DNA of 64,000 bases from an uncultured Pseudomonadota bacterium (lineage in GTDB: Bacteria; Pseudomonadota; Gammaproteobacteria; Burkholderiales; Methylophilaceae), in assembly GCA_903876765.1 (NCBI GenBank), contig CAIRBH010000001.1, positions 37,426-101,425 on the forward strand, in the 5' to 3' direction. Positions 39,071 to 49,086 of this stretch are shown piece by piece; position 1 is the stretch's first letter; every line of letters begins with the position of its first letter. The position numbers and the translations under genes are program-made. Under the pieces are notes generated by a model, which saw only the letters and a program-made list of their open reading frames with translations, had not been told where the DNA came from and ran no database searches.

Positions 39071-39718
39071 ATGGTGATTCCTAAGGAACAGCAAACGGCC
39101 TACGAAAGATGGGAGATGTCTTCTTTCTCCTATAGTGACCAAAGCGTGAATGCTTCTAGGCCAGTGCGCAAAGACCATCATGCAGGTTCAGAAAAATTAT
39201 CCGCAATTTTAGAAGAAGCGCGCAAGGAGGCCTATGCCAAAGGCTTGCAAGAAGGATTTGATGTGGGCCTGGCAAAGGCCAGAGAGTATGCTAAAGAAGA
39301 TAAGCAGAATTTTATTCAGCTGATGCAATCATTTACCGAAGCACTAGAAAAATCTGATGAGCAGATCGCTAATGAGGCATTGTCGTTGGCATTAGACATC
39401 GCTAAATCTATGTTAAAAGTGAAATTGAATGTCGATCCATCCGCAGTCTTACCTGTGGTGCTGGATGCGATTCATTATCTGCCTTATGTGCAGCATCCTG
39501 CCAGAATAGTCTTGCATCACGCTGATGCACATATTGTTCGCGCATATTTAGCCGAAGAAATCACTAGTCAACAATGGCAGATACAGGAAGATATCAATAT
39601 AGAAAGAGGTGGTTGCATAGTTGAAACTGGCGCTAACCATATTGACGCTAGCAATGAAGTGCGTTGGAAAAGAATTAGCGAAGCCTTGGCACAGAATAAT
39701 GACTGGTTACTAGTATGA
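39071..39718 (+). CDS. fliH: Flagellar assembly protein FliH
   Basis: FliH is the stator-like regulator of the export ATPase FliI. The 215-residue product starts with an aromatic-rich tail ([14 protein letters not shown]). It has the Gly/Ala helix region ([28 protein letters not shown]) and the C-terminal FliH domain ([27 protein letters not shown]). fliI overlaps its stop by 4 bases. Confidence 0.93.
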   Translation: MVIPKEQQTAYERWEMSSFSYSDQSVNASRPVRKDHHAGSEKLSAILEEARKEAYAKGLQEGFDVGLAKAREYAKEDKQNFIQLMQSFTEALEKSDEQIANEALSLALDIAKSMLKVKLNVDPSAVLPVVLDAIHYLPYVQHPARIVLHHADAHIVRAYLAEEITSQQWQIQEDINIERGGCIVETGANHIDASNEVRWKRISEALAQNNDWLLV

Positions 39719-41208
39719 ACTTATCTAGCATGAATGAGCCGGTTTCAGCCAGCGTAGCGCCAGACTTAAGTCTTGATGCGGGCGCTAAGCTTAGAGTGGA
39801 TTACCAAAATATACATCAGCAGCGCTGGCATGACCATATTCGGGACTGCCAAGAAATACTGCGAATCGTTGAGCCCCTAGAAGTCGCAGGCCGCATTACT
39901 AAGCTCACAGGCTTAGTCATGGAAGCGGTGGGCATTAAATTGCAGGTAGGCAGTGCATGTTATGTGCCTTTGGCTGATGGTAGGCGAGTAGAGGCAGAGG
40001 TAGTTGGCTTTGATGGTGACCGTATGTTGTTGATGCCGCATAGCAGTGTTGAAGGGGTGATGCCAGGCGCTAAGGTATTTACTTTAGAGTTGGCAAAGGC
40101 TTTGCCTAAGCCGCATCACAGCCAGCCACCACGCAGACGAGCAGCTGATCGTACTCGACATTTACCCGTAGGTTATGAATTGCTTGGGCGGGTAGTCGAT
40201 GGCGCGGGCAACCCTTTAGATAGTTTAGGCGATATTATCACTGAGCACAGTGCACCTTTGAACTCGCGGCCTATGAACCCGTTAATGCGTGCGCCGATTG
40301 AAGAAATATTGGATGTAGGCGTGCGCGCCATCAATACCATGTTGACAGTTGGCCGGGGCCAGCGCATGGGCTTATTTGCAGGTTCTGGCGTTGGTAAAAG
40401 TGTGCTATTGGGCATGATGGCACGCTATACCAGCGCAGATGTTATCGTGGTGGGGCTGATTGGTGAGCGCGGTCGTGAGGTTCAAGAATTTATTGAGCAA
40501 ATATTAGGCACCGAAGGTTTAGCCCGCTCGGTAGTGGTGGCAGCTCCTGCCGATGCTCCAGCGTTGATGCGATTACAGGGTGCTAATTATGCAACCGCCA
40601 TAGCTGAGAATTTTCGCAATCAAGGTAAAAACGTGCTGCTGATTATGGATTCGTTGACGCGATATGCCATGGCGCAACGTGAAATTGCTTTAGCCATAGG
40701 CGAGCCGCCTGCCACTAAAGGTTATCCACCCTCAGTATTTGCTAAATTGCCCGCATTGGTTGAGCGGGTTGGCAATGGGCCGCCAGGTGGTGGCTCAATT
40801 ACCGCTTTTTATACTGTACTTACCGAAGGCGACGACCAGCAAGATCCAATTGCGGATGCAGCTCGCGCTATTCTTGATGGACATATTGTGTTGAGTCGCC
40901 AACTGGCTGAGAGCGGCCATTACCCTGCCATAGACATAGAGCAGTCTATCAGTCGGGCTATGCATAATATTACTAAGCCAAAACACCAAAATTTAGCGCG
41001 CAAACTAAAACAGCTTAATTCACGTTATATGCGTAGCGTAGATTTGATTAACGTCGGCGCTTATGAGGCTGGCAGTGATGCGTTGTTAGATCAGGCAATT
41101 GCTAGACACGACAATATTGCGGCATTTTTACAACAAAGCATATCAGAACGCGCAGGGCTGATCGAGAGTATAGAGCATTTGGTTAATCTGCTAGATGGCT
41201 TGGCCTAA
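39715..41208 (+). CDS. fliI: Flagellar export ATPase FliI
   Basis: FliI is the F1-beta-like ATPase energising flagellar protein export. The 497-residue product has Walker [12 protein letters not shown], Walker [36 protein letters not shown], and the [23 protein letters not shown] region specific to FliI/YscN. Length is slightly long because of an N-terminal extension of about 20 residues. Confidence 0.97.
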   Translation: MNLSSMNEPVSASVAPDLSLDAGAKLRVDYQNIHQQRWHDHIRDCQEILRIVEPLEVAGRITKLTGLVMEAVGIKLQVGSACYVPLADGRRVEAEVVGFDGDRMLLMPHSSVEGVMPGAKVFTLELAKALPKPHHSQPPRRRAADRTRHLPVGYELLGRVVDGAGNPLDSLGDIITEHSAPLNSRPMNPLMRAPIEEILDVGVRAINTMLTVGRGQRMGLFAGSGVGKSVLLGMMARYTSADVIVVGLIGERGREVQEFIEQILGTEGLARSVVVAAPADAPALMRLQGANYATAIAENFRNQGKNVLLIMDSLTRYAMAQREIALAIGEPPATKGYPPSVFAKLPALVERVGNGPPGGGSITAFYTVLTEGDDQQDPIADAARAILDGHIVLSRQLAESGHYPAIDIEQSISRAMHNITKPKHQNLARKLKQLNSRYMRSVDLINVGAYEAGSDALLDQAIARHDNIAAFLQQSISERAGLIESIEHLVNLLDGLA

Positions 41209-41240
41209 GTTGAATTGAGCTTTAAACGGATCGCGACAAT

Positions 41241-41693
41241 ATGGCTGAAAAATCAATGGGTGTATTGCTTATGTTAGAGGAAATGGCTGCCAAAGAAGTA
41301 GACCTTGCCGCTGAAGTTTTGGCTAAATCTATGCAATTAGCCGATGAAGCCAAGGCCAAGCAAGCCTTGCTCGCAGGTTATAAGCAAGATTATGTGAATA
41401 ATCTTCATCAACTGCTAGGCCATGGGGTGAGTGCGGATACCTACCAAAATTTTCAGCAATTTTTTGCAAAGTTAGATCAAGCGGTAATAGGTCAGCATGA
41501 GTTGGTCGTTATGGCTAATCAGCAAGTACAACTGCATAGGCAATTGTGGCAAGAGAGCCAACGTAAAAGGCTATCTTATCAAGTTTTATTAAAACGCTCA
41601 GACAAACGTGCGCTAAAAATTGAGCAAAAAAAAGATCAAAAAATGATGGACGAGTTTGCCATGCGTAGCGCTAGGTCAAGATCTTCATCTTAG
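41241..41693 (+). CDS. fliJ: Flagellar export chaperone FliJ
   Basis: The 150-residue product is a coiled-coil protein (gamma-subunit-like) rich in Lys/Gln/Ala, with a Ser/Arg-rich end. Similarity to FliJ is weak as usual; the call depends on its position after fliI and its size and helical composition. Confidence 0.85.
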   Translation: MAEKSMGVLLMLEEMAAKEVDLAAEVLAKSMQLADEAKAKQALLAGYKQDYVNNLHQLLGHGVSADTYQNFQQFFAKLDQAVIGQHELVVMANQQVQLHRQLWQESQRKRLSYQVLLKRSDKRALKIEQKKDQKMMDEFAMRSARSRSSS

Positions 41694-41755
41694 ATAGCAT
41701 TATCTTAGACAGATTTATTTTTAACTTCAGTTGCGTTTTTTAGGAATTTAATCTT

Positions 41756-43468
41756 ATGCAAAACTTATCCTTAACAGCCAGCCCTGTAGTATCAACAGCT
41801 GGCGCAATAAAAAAAGCCGAAAAAAATATAATGGAAGTGAATTCGACGTCGGATAGAGCGCCAGACGCACTGAAAAATTCGTCATTTCAAATGCTCTTAT
41901 CTAAGCAAGTGCAGGCCAAGAAAGCGGCAGAACCTGCAATCAAAAGCCATGGTGAGGAGTCGAATCCCCCTAGCTCAAAGGCAAAAGCTAAGGCAGATAA
42001 TATCGCAGATGACAATGAAACGCTGGATACAAATCTTATAACCGCTAACTCAGTCGGCGAGGTTGTGATGTCTTCTATGCCACAAGCAATGCTAGAAGCT
42101 GCCTCTATGTTGAAAGATGACGCTATACAAGCGCAAAATACCAATGACCCCTTAGGTAATGAGGCGCTAAATTCTACTAGTGCCTCATTATTAGCCGTAA
42201 TGAATAGCATGGGGCCAGTGAGTACGCAACTGCAAAAACACTTGCCAGAAAAAGTAGCTGCCCTGAGCCTAAATAAGTCTGCTGATAGTCATTCTGTAGA
42301 TTCACGCCTGGTAGATATGATAATGGCAGCTAGGGCTAAGCCTAAAGAGCTTAATAATCCAGCCCTTGGACAATCCTCAACACTTGATTTAATGGCGTCA
42401 GCCGCATTGCCAGACTCAGCTCAGCTAGTAGCCAAAGCAGATAAAGTACAAGCCAGAGCGGCGATAGGGCAAGAACAGATGACCTCTACAGACTTACAAG
42501 TGTTGCTACCAGTAAGCAATTTAGCTATCACACAAGCTGGTGCCGTGCTAAACAATAAAAACACGCCAAGCGCTAAACAGATAGTCACTTTAGTACAAGC
42601 AGCTGCCAGCCAAGCTGGCACGGCGGCGGTTTCCACCACAAGTAAGCAAACGCAGACAACGACAGACATGCTAACCTCAGCACAGCTAACTAGCAGTTCA
42701 GCGCTAACAAAAATCAGTTCGTCTATCAGCAATGAGACCATGCCTTTTACAGACATATCTGCACAGCTAGCTACCAGCAATGCGAGCAATATAGTTAGTG
42801 TCATGACGGCGATTGATGTAGCGTCTTCTTTAAATTTAACAAATCCAGCAGAACTTGCTACTAACCCATTTCTAAGTAAAGACTTGTCAGTATCAACAGA
42901 CTTAGCAAGTCCAGACTTGGCAAGCCCAGACTTAGCAGCAGATGTAGCATTGCAGACTGACCTAGTTTTGTCAGCACAATTAAATACCAGTGCACCTGTA
43001 GTGCAGGCTTTGCAAGAGGCGAGTGCTAATTATATTCACGCTCATCCAGGTAAAACGGGTTGGGATCAGGCCATAGGCCAAAAAATTGTTTGGATGGTAG
43101 GGGCCGAACAGCAGTCGGCGACACTTAACTTAAACCCCCCCGATTTAGGGCCTTTGCAGGTGGTGATTAATGTGCAAAATGATCAGGCGGATACTAGCTT
43201 CATTTCTGATAACGCTGAAGTCAGACAGGCTTTGCAAGACGGCATGGATAATTTACGCAATCAAATGCGCGAATCTGGCATTCAGTTAGGTCAGACCAAT
43301 GTCAGCTCAGGCCAGCAAGCGCAACAACAATTTCAGCAGGCGATGCAGGGTCGCCAAACCAGCAAAGTCAGTGCTAATCAGGCCCCATCAGTATCAACCT
43401 CAGCGGAAGCCGCAGGCAATATCGCTGTCGACCGAGTCGCCAATGGCTTGGTTGATACTTTTGTTTAA
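41756..43468 (+). CDS. fliK: Flagellar hook-length control protein FliK
   Basis: FliK is a secreted molecular ruler that sets hook length and switches export specificity. The 570-residue product has a long Ser/Thr/Ala-rich disordered ruler. It includes a short DLASP-type in-frame repeat near 42897-42938 (about residues 381-394). The C-terminal Flg_hook domain (about 425-530) has WDQAIGQKIVWMVGAEQQSATLNLNPPDLGPLQVVINVQNDQADTSFIS. A Gln-rich tail follows. It is the last gene of the fliF-K run. Confidence 0.93.
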   Translation: MQNLSLTASPVVSTAGAIKKAEKNIMEVNSTSDRAPDALKNSSFQMLLSKQVQAKKAAEPAIKSHGEESNPPSSKAKAKADNIADDNETLDTNLITANSVGEVVMSSMPQAMLEAASMLKDDAIQAQNTNDPLGNEALNSTSASLLAVMNSMGPVSTQLQKHLPEKVAALSLNKSADSHSVDSRLVDMIMAARAKPKELNNPALGQSSTLDLMASAALPDSAQLVAKADKVQARAAIGQEQMTSTDLQVLLPVSNLAITQAGAVLNNKNTPSAKQIVTLVQAAASQAGTAAVSTTSKQTQTTTDMLTSAQLTSSSALTKISSSISNETMPFTDISAQLATSNASNIVSVMTAIDVASSLNLTNPAELATNPFLSKDLSVSTDLASPDLASPDLAADVALQTDLVLSAQLNTSAPVVQALQEASANYIHAHPGKTGWDQAIGQKIVWMVGAEQQSATLNLNPPDLGPLQVVINVQNDQADTSFISDNAEVRQALQDGMDNLRNQMRESGIQLGQTNVSSGQQAQQQFQQAMQGRQTSKVSANQAPSVSTSAEAAGNIAVDRVANGLVDTFV

Positions 43469-43698
43469 AGAAGCAAGCTCACTATCATTGCTTAAGGCCT
43501 CTATTGATGGTTTGTGCTAGCGTTTTTTAAAAAAAGACGACAGAAGTTTGCTGGGTGCAAAGCATAATTAAACGCCTTTTTCTAGCTCTTATTTAAGCTT
43601 GTTATCAGGGCTTTTCTTTTCATAATATCACTGTCGATAACCCCTAGTACTACAGCACTTGTGGTCAAGGAAGAAGTTACTATGAAAAGGCAATACCC

Positions 43699-44196
43699 AT
43701 GGCACTAGATCCAAAATCTGAAGCAGCAGAGGCGGCGCCTGCCAAGTCCTCGAAAAAGAAAATCATTATTATCGCGCTGGCGGCCTTGCTGTTGATAGGT
43801 GGAGGTGGCGCAGCTTGGTTTTTTATGCATCATAAGTCGGCAGATGCTAAAAAAGAGGTCAAAAGTGAGGCTCCTGCGATCGCCCCAGTATTTGTCAAAT
43901 TAGAGGCATTTACCGTCAATCTACAACCAGACCCAGATGAAAAGTTTTTGCAAATGGAAATGTCATTGCAAGTGGCAAACCCTGAGCAAGCCGAGCTGTT
44001 GAAGCTACAGATGCCAGCGGTGAGAAATCGTTTATTAATGTTATTAAGTAGCAAGCTTGCGACCGACATTTCCACTCCTGAAGGTAAGCAACAATTAAGT
44101 AATGAAATTGCTACTGAGGTTAAAAAGCCTTTTGCTAAAGATGCTAAGCCACAAGAAATCTTGGGCGTTTTTTTTACCTCGTTTGTCATTCAATAA
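43699..44196 (+). CDS. fliL: Flagellar basal body-associated protein FliL
   Basis: FliL supports stator function. The 165-residue product has a short cytoplasmic part, one membrane helix (about 21-42: KKKIIIIALAALLLIGGGGAAWFFM) and a periplasmic domain with VFVKLEAFTVNLQPDPDEKFLQMEMSLQV. It starts the fliLMNOPQR run after a 230-base gap in which no gene is seen. Confidence 0.94.
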   Translation: MALDPKSEAAEAAPAKSSKKKIIIIALAALLLIGGGGAAWFFMHHKSADAKKEVKSEAPAIAPVFVKLEAFTVNLQPDPDEKFLQMEMSLQVANPEQAELLKLQMPAVRNRLLMLLSSKLATDISTPEGKQQLSNEIATEVKKPFAKDAKPQEILGVFFTSFVIQ

Positions 44197-44214
44197 GCCA
44201 TGCAGGTTTAAATT

Positions 44215-45219
44215 ATGGCTGAAAAGTTTTTATCCGAAGAAGAAGTCGACGCCTTATTAAAGGGCGCCGATGCAGAGCCCGATGAAAAAAAATCTGCTGC
44301 TAATGCGGCCGAAGTACGTGATTATGATTTGGCTTCACAAGAACGTATTGTGCGTGCTCGTATGCCGCTATTGGAGATTATCAACGAGCGATTCTCACGT
44401 TTAGTCCGTATCGATTTATTTAATTTATTGCGGCGTTCGGTTGAGGTCTCTATGAGCCCGATTCGCATTACTAAATATAGTGATTTTATTAAGCATCTAG
44501 TCGTGCCAACTAATCTTAACTTAATTCAGATGAAGCCTTTGCATGGCACGGCCTTGATTGTACTTGATCCCTCACTGGTATTTTTGGTGGTTGATAATAT
44601 GTTTGGTGGCGATGGTCGTTTTGAGGCCAATGTAGAAGGGCGTGAGTTTACACTCACTGAACAGCGCATTATTCAACGTATTCTAGACATTATCTTTGCC
44701 GCTTATGCAAAATCTTGGGAGTCAGTCTACCCATTGCAATTTGAGTATGTCAGGTCAGAGATGAATACGCAGTTTGCCAATATTGCTTCACCCAATGAAG
44801 TGGTGATAGCCATTAACTTCAATGTTGAAATGGGCTCAGCCAGCGGTGAAATACATTTTTGTTGCCCTTATTCCATGATACAGCCTATACGCGATGTGCT
44901 AAGTAGCTCGCTACAGGGCGAAGCACTCGGCACGGATAAGCGCTGGGCTAAGTTAATGGCGCAACAGGTACAAGCGGCAGAAGTCGAAATTTTAGCGGAA
45001 TTGGCTAAGACCAGTATGCAGATAGGTGATGTGCTTAATATGAAAATTGGCGATGTGATTCCACTGAATATCAGTCCATCGGTAGAGGCCACTATAGATA
45101 AAGTCCCCTTCATGCTGTGTAAATATGGCGTGTTTAATGGTCAGTACGCATTGCGTGTAGAGAAACTCTTAAGATCAAATTCAACAGAATACATAAAAGG
45201 AGAAGCTTATGGCGAATAA
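44215..45219 (+). CDS. fliM: Flagellar motor switch protein FliM
   Basis: FliM binds CheY-P and forms the C-ring. The 334-residue product has the CheY-binding start (KFLSEEEVDALLKGA) and the FliM core with the GGxG-type FGGDGRF loop. The C-terminal SpoA domain includes IGDVLNMKIGDVIPLNI. Its end overlaps fliN by 11 bases; AGGAGAAGC for fliN lies inside fliM. Confidence 0.97.
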   Translation: MAEKFLSEEEVDALLKGADAEPDEKKSAANAAEVRDYDLASQERIVRARMPLLEIINERFSRLVRIDLFNLLRRSVEVSMSPIRITKYSDFIKHLVVPTNLNLIQMKPLHGTALIVLDPSLVFLVVDNMFGGDGRFEANVEGREFTLTEQRIIQRILDIIFAAYAKSWESVYPLQFEYVRSEMNTQFANIASPNEVVIAINFNVEMGSASGEIHFCCPYSMIQPIRDVLSSSLQGEALGTDKRWAKLMAQQVQAAEVEILAELAKTSMQIGDVLNMKIGDVIPLNISPSVEATIDKVPFMLCKYGVFNGQYALRVEKLLRSNSTEYIKGEAYGE

Positions 45220-45622
45220 TGCCGCAGATGAAGCGACTGAAGGTGATGTGCTAGGCCCAGATCAGCCTGCGGCTGACGGATCAATGTTGCCAGGCAGTCA
45301 TGCTGAGCAGGCGCAAGTATTTACCGAATTTAGCGGTAAAAGTAAGTTGCAAGATACGCAAAATGACATTGATTTTATTTTAGATATTCCAGTGCAAATT
45401 ACCGTTGAGCTGGGCCGTACAAAAATTGCGATTAAGAATTTGCTCCAATTAGCGCAAGGCTCGGTAGTGGAGTTAGACGGTATGGCGGGTGAGCCTATGG
45501 ATGTGCTAGTCAATGGTTGTTTGATTGCACAAGGTGAGGTGGTGGTGGTCAATGATAAATTCGGCATTAGGTTGACTGACATTATTACCCCTGCCGAACG
45601 CATCCGCAAAATTAATAAATAA
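45209..45622 (+). CDS. fliN: Flagellar motor switch protein FliN
   Basis: The 137-residue C-ring subunit has a variable N-terminus (about 1-55) and the SpoA domain (FILDIPVQITVELGRTKIAIKNLLQLAQGSVVELDGMAGEPMDVLVNGCLIAQGEVVVVNDKFGIRLTDII). ATG at 45209 has AGGAGAAG within the preceding fliM. Confidence 0.96.
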   Translation: MANNAADEATEGDVLGPDQPAADGSMLPGSHAEQAQVFTEFSGKSKLQDTQNDIDFILDIPVQITVELGRTKIAIKNLLQLAQGSVVELDGMAGEPMDVLVNGCLIAQGEVVVVNDKFGIRLTDIITPAERIRKINK

Positions 45623-45638
45623 GCCTAAAAGTCTATCT

Positions 45639-46103
45639 ATGAAAAACAGCCAAAAAATATTTGTATTTGCTGTATGCGCTTGGCCTTATTGCCTATGGGC
45701 AGGCCAGCCAGCGGTGATTTCGCCATCAGGCGGCCTCATCAAAATGCTGGTGGGACTACTCACCGTACTAGCGGTCATGGCGCTCATCGCTTATTTATTA
45801 AAGCGTATATTGCCGGCGGCAACTGGCAGGCCATCTTTGCTAAGAGTCTTAGGTGGGGTCAGTGTGGGTTCGCGTGAACGAGTAGTCTTGCTGGATGTGG
45901 CGGGGCGTTTGCTAGTAGTTGGGGTTGCGCCAGGACGCGTTAGTCAATTGGCCAGCTTGGATCTGGATGCTGCCGAGCTGCTACAAGCTATAGCTAGTGA
46001 CAACCATCCAGCAGGCACAATGGCAGGCAATCTTAGCACTAGCTTTGCACACTGGCTGATCAAATCAAGCAACAATATGATGAAAAAACCCAGTAAAAAT
46101 TAA
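45639..46103 (+). CDS. fliO: Flagellar biosynthesis protein FliO
   Basis: FliO helps assemble FliP rings. The 154-residue product has an N-terminal signal-like segment and one membrane helix (about 28-51: IKMLVGLLTVLAVMALIAYLLKRIL). The FliO domain follows (VLGGVSVGSRERVVLLDVAGRLLVVGVAPGRVSQL). Its stop is followed directly by the fliP ATG. Confidence 0.92.
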   Translation: MKNSQKIFVFAVCAWPYCLWAGQPAVISPSGGLIKMLVGLLTVLAVMALIAYLLKRILPAATGRPSLLRVLGGVSVGSRERVVLLDVAGRLLVVGVAPGRVSQLASLDLDAAELLQAIASDNHPAGTMAGNLSTSFAHWLIKSSNNMMKKPSKN

Positions 46104-46967
46104 ATGATCATGAATATGACATCTCAGAATATGACATCGCAGAATATGACATCGCAGAATATGACATCGCAAGCTAAATTTAAAAGCGCTACACAATCTT
46201 TATGCGCTCGCCAAGCGGCGATCAGCTTTTTTTCAGCCCTGGCCTTAGTGTTAGCGATAGGCTTAATCTACCCTATGCCAGCCTTGGCAGCAGGCGGTTT
46301 ACCCTTAATCAATGCCTTGCCATCGGCTGGTGGTGGGCAGAGCTACACTTTAAGTTTACAAACCCTAATCTTGCTGACGTCATTGACGTTTTTACCAGCG
46401 GCGTTATTAATGATGACAGGCTTTACCCGCATCATTATTGTCTTGTCATTATTACGTCAAGCGCTAGGCACGCAATCTGCACCACCAAATCAAGTCATGG
46501 TGGGATTGGCATTATTTCTGACTTTTTTTGTGATGAATCCCGTCATAGATAAAATTTACACAGATGCCTATCGGCCGCTATCTGAAAATAGCATAACTAT
46601 GCAAGAGGCGATGGATAAAGGTGCAGCGCCACTTAAGGAATTTATGATGAAGCAAACCCGCGAAGCGGATTTGGCTTTATTTGTAAAAATGGCGAAAATT
46701 GAAAAAATAGACAGCCCAGAGCAAGTGCCTTTATTGGTGCTAGTGCCAGCCTTTATGACTAGCGAGCTAAAAACCGCTTTTCAAATTGGTTTTGCTATAT
46801 TTATTCCATTTTTGATTATAGACATGGTGGTAGCCAGCGTCTTGATGGCGATGGGGATGATGATGGTTTCACCATCAATTGTTGCGTTGCCTTTTAAATT
46901 AATGTTATTTGTACTAGTGGACGGCTGGCAGTTATTGCTAGGCTCGCTGGTGCAAAGTTTTTACTAA
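46104..46967 (+). CDS. fliP: Flagellar biosynthesis protein FliP
   Basis: FliP is the core pore of the export gate. The 287-residue product is longer at the N-terminus than usual (about 245 aa). The first 23 residues consist of four NMTSQ units from a 15-bp tandem repeat. A leader peptide (about 34-60, ending PALA-AGG) and the FliP motifs follow: [42 protein letters not shown] and [20 protein letters not shown]. Several in-frame ATGs in the repeat could serve as starts. Confidence 0.95.
   Translation: MIMNMTSQNMTSQNMTSQNMTSQAKFKSATQSLCARQAAISFFSALALVLAIGLIYPMPALAAGGLPLINALPSAGGGQSYTLSLQTLILLTSLTFLPAALLMMTGFTRIIIVLSLLRQALGTQSAPPNQVMVGLALFLTFFVMNPVIDKIYTDAYRPLSENSITMQEAMDKGAAPLKEFMMKQTREADLALFVKMAKIEKIDSPEQVPLLVLVPAFMTSELKTAFQIGFAIFIPFLIIDMVVASVLMAMGMMMVSPSIVALPFKLMLFVLVDGWQLLLGSLVQSFY
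46113..46172 (+). repeat. Four 15-bp tandem repeats at the 5' end of fliP
   Basis: AATATGACATCKCAG occurs in four copies at 46113, 46128, 46143 and 46158. The first has T and the last ends CAA. Each encodes Asn-Met-Thr-Ser-Gln and carries an in-frame ATG. Confidence 0.95.
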
Positions 46968-46998
46968 TATCAGTAAGCCGCATGGTTAAGGATAAAAA

Positions 46999-47268
46999 AT
47001 GACCCCAGAAAGCGTGATGACCTTAGGTCGTGATGCAATGCAAATCACCTTGCTAGTAGCTGCCCCCGTGCTATTGGCCGTATTGCTGATAGGCCTAATT
47101 GTGAGTATTTTTCAGGCAGCCACCCAAATCAATGAGGCAACTTTATCATTTATTCCAAAACTGGTGGGGGTGTTTGCGGTGCTGATGTTTGCTGGGCCAT
47201 GGATGCTCACGACCATGGTAGATTATATGCATTTGGTATTCACCAATATTCCCGCTATGGCCAATTAG
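46999..47268 (+). CDS. fliQ: Flagellar biosynthesis protein FliQ
   Basis: FliQ is the small export-gate subunit with two membrane helices. The 89-residue product shows MTPESVMTLGRDAMQITLLVAAPVLLAVLLIGLIVSIFQAATQINEATLSFIPKL, the full-length FliQ pattern. Confidence 0.96.
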   Translation: MTPESVMTLGRDAMQITLLVAAPVLLAVLLIGLIVSIFQAATQINEATLSFIPKLVGVFAVLMFAGPWMLTTMVDYMHLVFTNIPAMAN

Positions 47269-47318
47269 CCATGGCTGGCTAGTAACGCCTAGCGTATTGA
47301 TTACATTGAAGTATTGCC

Positions 47319-48101
47319 ATGATTTCATTGACTAGCGACATGCTGCAGACTTGGATTATCAGCCTGCTATGGCCACTAACCAGAATCATGGCTGTCATCG
47401 CCGTAGTACCTATATTCAGCCGTAATGCTATTCCAAATATGGTTAAACTGGGCTTAGGCGTCATTCTTACCTTGGCGATATTGCCCACACTGCCAGCCAT
47501 GCCACATTTTGAGATATTTTCTTATCAAGGCCTATTGATTTTGCTACAACAACTTATCATAGGGTTGGCCATAGGTTTTAGTATGACGTTGGTGTTTGCT
47601 GCGGTTGATGTGGCAGGACAGCTGATAGCCATGTCTATGGGGCTAGGTTTCGCGAGTTTTTTTGATCCCGCACAAGGCCAGAGTTCAGCCGTCAGTCAAT
47701 TTTTAGGCTTGCTCACCATGCTGATCTTTTTAAGTGTAGATGGTCATTTAATGATAGTCACCGCGCTAGCAAATAGTTTCGTTACTATGCCTATAGCGGT
47801 CGCTGGTGCTGGCATTAACCCGATGAAAATTGCCATTTGGGGTGAGGTGGTATTCAGTGCGGGTTTGCTGCTGGCATTGCCCGCTGTGGTGGCATTGCTT
47901 ATCACCAATATGGCTTTGGGTATTTTAACTAGAACAGCGCCGCAGCTAAACCTATTTGGCATAGGTTTTCCTATTACGCTGAGTATGGGCTTTGTGGTGT
48001 TAGCGCTGGTCTTGCCAGGAATGCTGCAACCCTTAGAACGCTTAATAGAGCAGGGGGTCAGTCACATGTCTGAAATAGCCCTAGTAGCTCTCCCACATTA
48101 A
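47319..48101 (+). CDS. fliR: Flagellar biosynthesis protein FliR
   Basis: FliR is the export-gate subunit that caps the FliP5Q4R1 complex. The 260-residue product has several membrane helices, RIMAVIAVVPIFSRNAIPNMVKLGLGVILTLAI near the N-terminus, and the MSMGLGFASFFDPAQGQSSAVSQFLGLL region. It is the last plus-strand gene before the convergent flgL. Confidence 0.95.
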   Translation: MISLTSDMLQTWIISLLWPLTRIMAVIAVVPIFSRNAIPNMVKLGLGVILTLAILPTLPAMPHFEIFSYQGLLILLQQLIIGLAIGFSMTLVFAAVDVAGQLIAMSMGLGFASFFDPAQGQSSAVSQFLGLLTMLIFLSVDGHLMIVTALANSFVTMPIAVAGAGINPMKIAIWGEVVFSAGLLLALPAVVALLITNMALGILTRTAPQLNLFGIGFPITLSMGFVVLALVLPGMLQPLERLIEQGVSHMSEIALVALPH

Positions 48102-48138
48102 AGCAGCCTTAACCAAGAAACGCTAGGCGCGTATTAGT

Positions 48139-49068
48139 TTAAATAATCTTGAATAGCGACAGACCAGCCATGGTGACAAAGGATTTTTGAGCTGCTTCTA
48201 TAATCGTTTGTTGTTTGGCAAAATCAGATAGGACGCTGGTGTAATCAGCATCCTGTAATTCTGAGAGTGATTGGCTGTATTGAAAATCTCGGTCAACACC
48301 TGCATTATCTAGCGCATCAAGTTCATTAAGTTTGCCACCTACAGAGGCGCGCACATTGACAATATTGTCTATAGTGCTTTGTAGATTGCTGATAGCACTC
48401 GCAAGGCTGCTAGTGTATGTGGTTTGAGAAGCTGGGTCAGTGATAGGGCTGTTTAATAGGGTGACTAAGCTACTTAAGTTGCTAAAAACGTCATTACCGT
48501 CGGCCTGAAATATCTTATCACCCGAAATGCTGACCTCTATCTGCCGATGTGAATCTACTTGTATTAACTGTTCGCCAGTATCCCCTTGGTAGCTTGCGCC
48601 GCTGGCAGTGGCAACAAATGGCTGAGTGGTGGTTTGATAGCCAGCATATAAATAATTGCCATAAGCATCTTTAGAGTTGGCAATGCCTATGAGCGCCTGT
48701 AGTGAGCTATTCAAGTCGGTAGCAATCATTGCTCGATCTTGATTGGCCAGCGCACCATTACCAGCGGCCACTAAATTAGATTGCGCAGCAACTAGCAAAT
48801 TCGTCACGCCAGTTAGGTTGGCTTCAATAGTATTGAGTTTGGTTTGCGCTACTTTACGCGAATCGGCAAACTTAGTATTGACCCTCTGTGCATGAGACAA
48901 TTCAAGTGCCCGTGCAGCGCCTACTGGATCATCCGCAGGTGTCGCAATGCGCTTGCCAGTTGCAATTTTTTCTTGCAATGTTTTCTGCTCTAATTGTATT
49001 GCATTGATTTTAGCAATACCTGACTGATACATAGTGTTGGTGCTAATGCGCATGATAGATTCCTTCAA
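48139..49068 (-). CDS. flgL: Flagellar hook-filament junction protein FlgL (HAP3)
   Basis: The 309-residue product has the FlgL N-terminus RISTNTMYQSGIAKINAIQLEQKTLQEKIATGKRIATPADDPVGAARALEL and a flagellin-like C-terminal helix. It may start at MRISTN (5 codons in) rather than MKESIMRIS. It follows flgK by 18 bases, which is the normal flgKL order. Confidence 0.94.
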   Translation of the reverse strand: MKESIMRISTNTMYQSGIAKINAIQLEQKTLQEKIATGKRIATPADDPVGAARALELSHAQRVNTKFADSRKVAQTKLNTIEANLTGVTNLLVAAQSNLVAAGNGALANQDRAMIATDLNSSLQALIGIANSKDAYGNYLYAGYQTTTQPFVATASGASYQGDTGEQLIQVDSHRQIEVSISGDKIFQADGNDVFSNLSSLVTLLNSPITDPASQTTYTSSLASAISNLQSTIDNIVNVRASVGGKLNELDALDNAGVDRDFQYSQSLSELQDADYTSVLSDFAKQQTIIEAAQKSFVTMAGLSLFKII

Positions 49069-49086
49069 ATAGCTAATTAGCTTAGC

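Noticed and set aside
46202..46552. 116-codon alternate frame inside fliP
   Set aside because: Overlaps conserved FliP sequence; no plausible independent start or domain.
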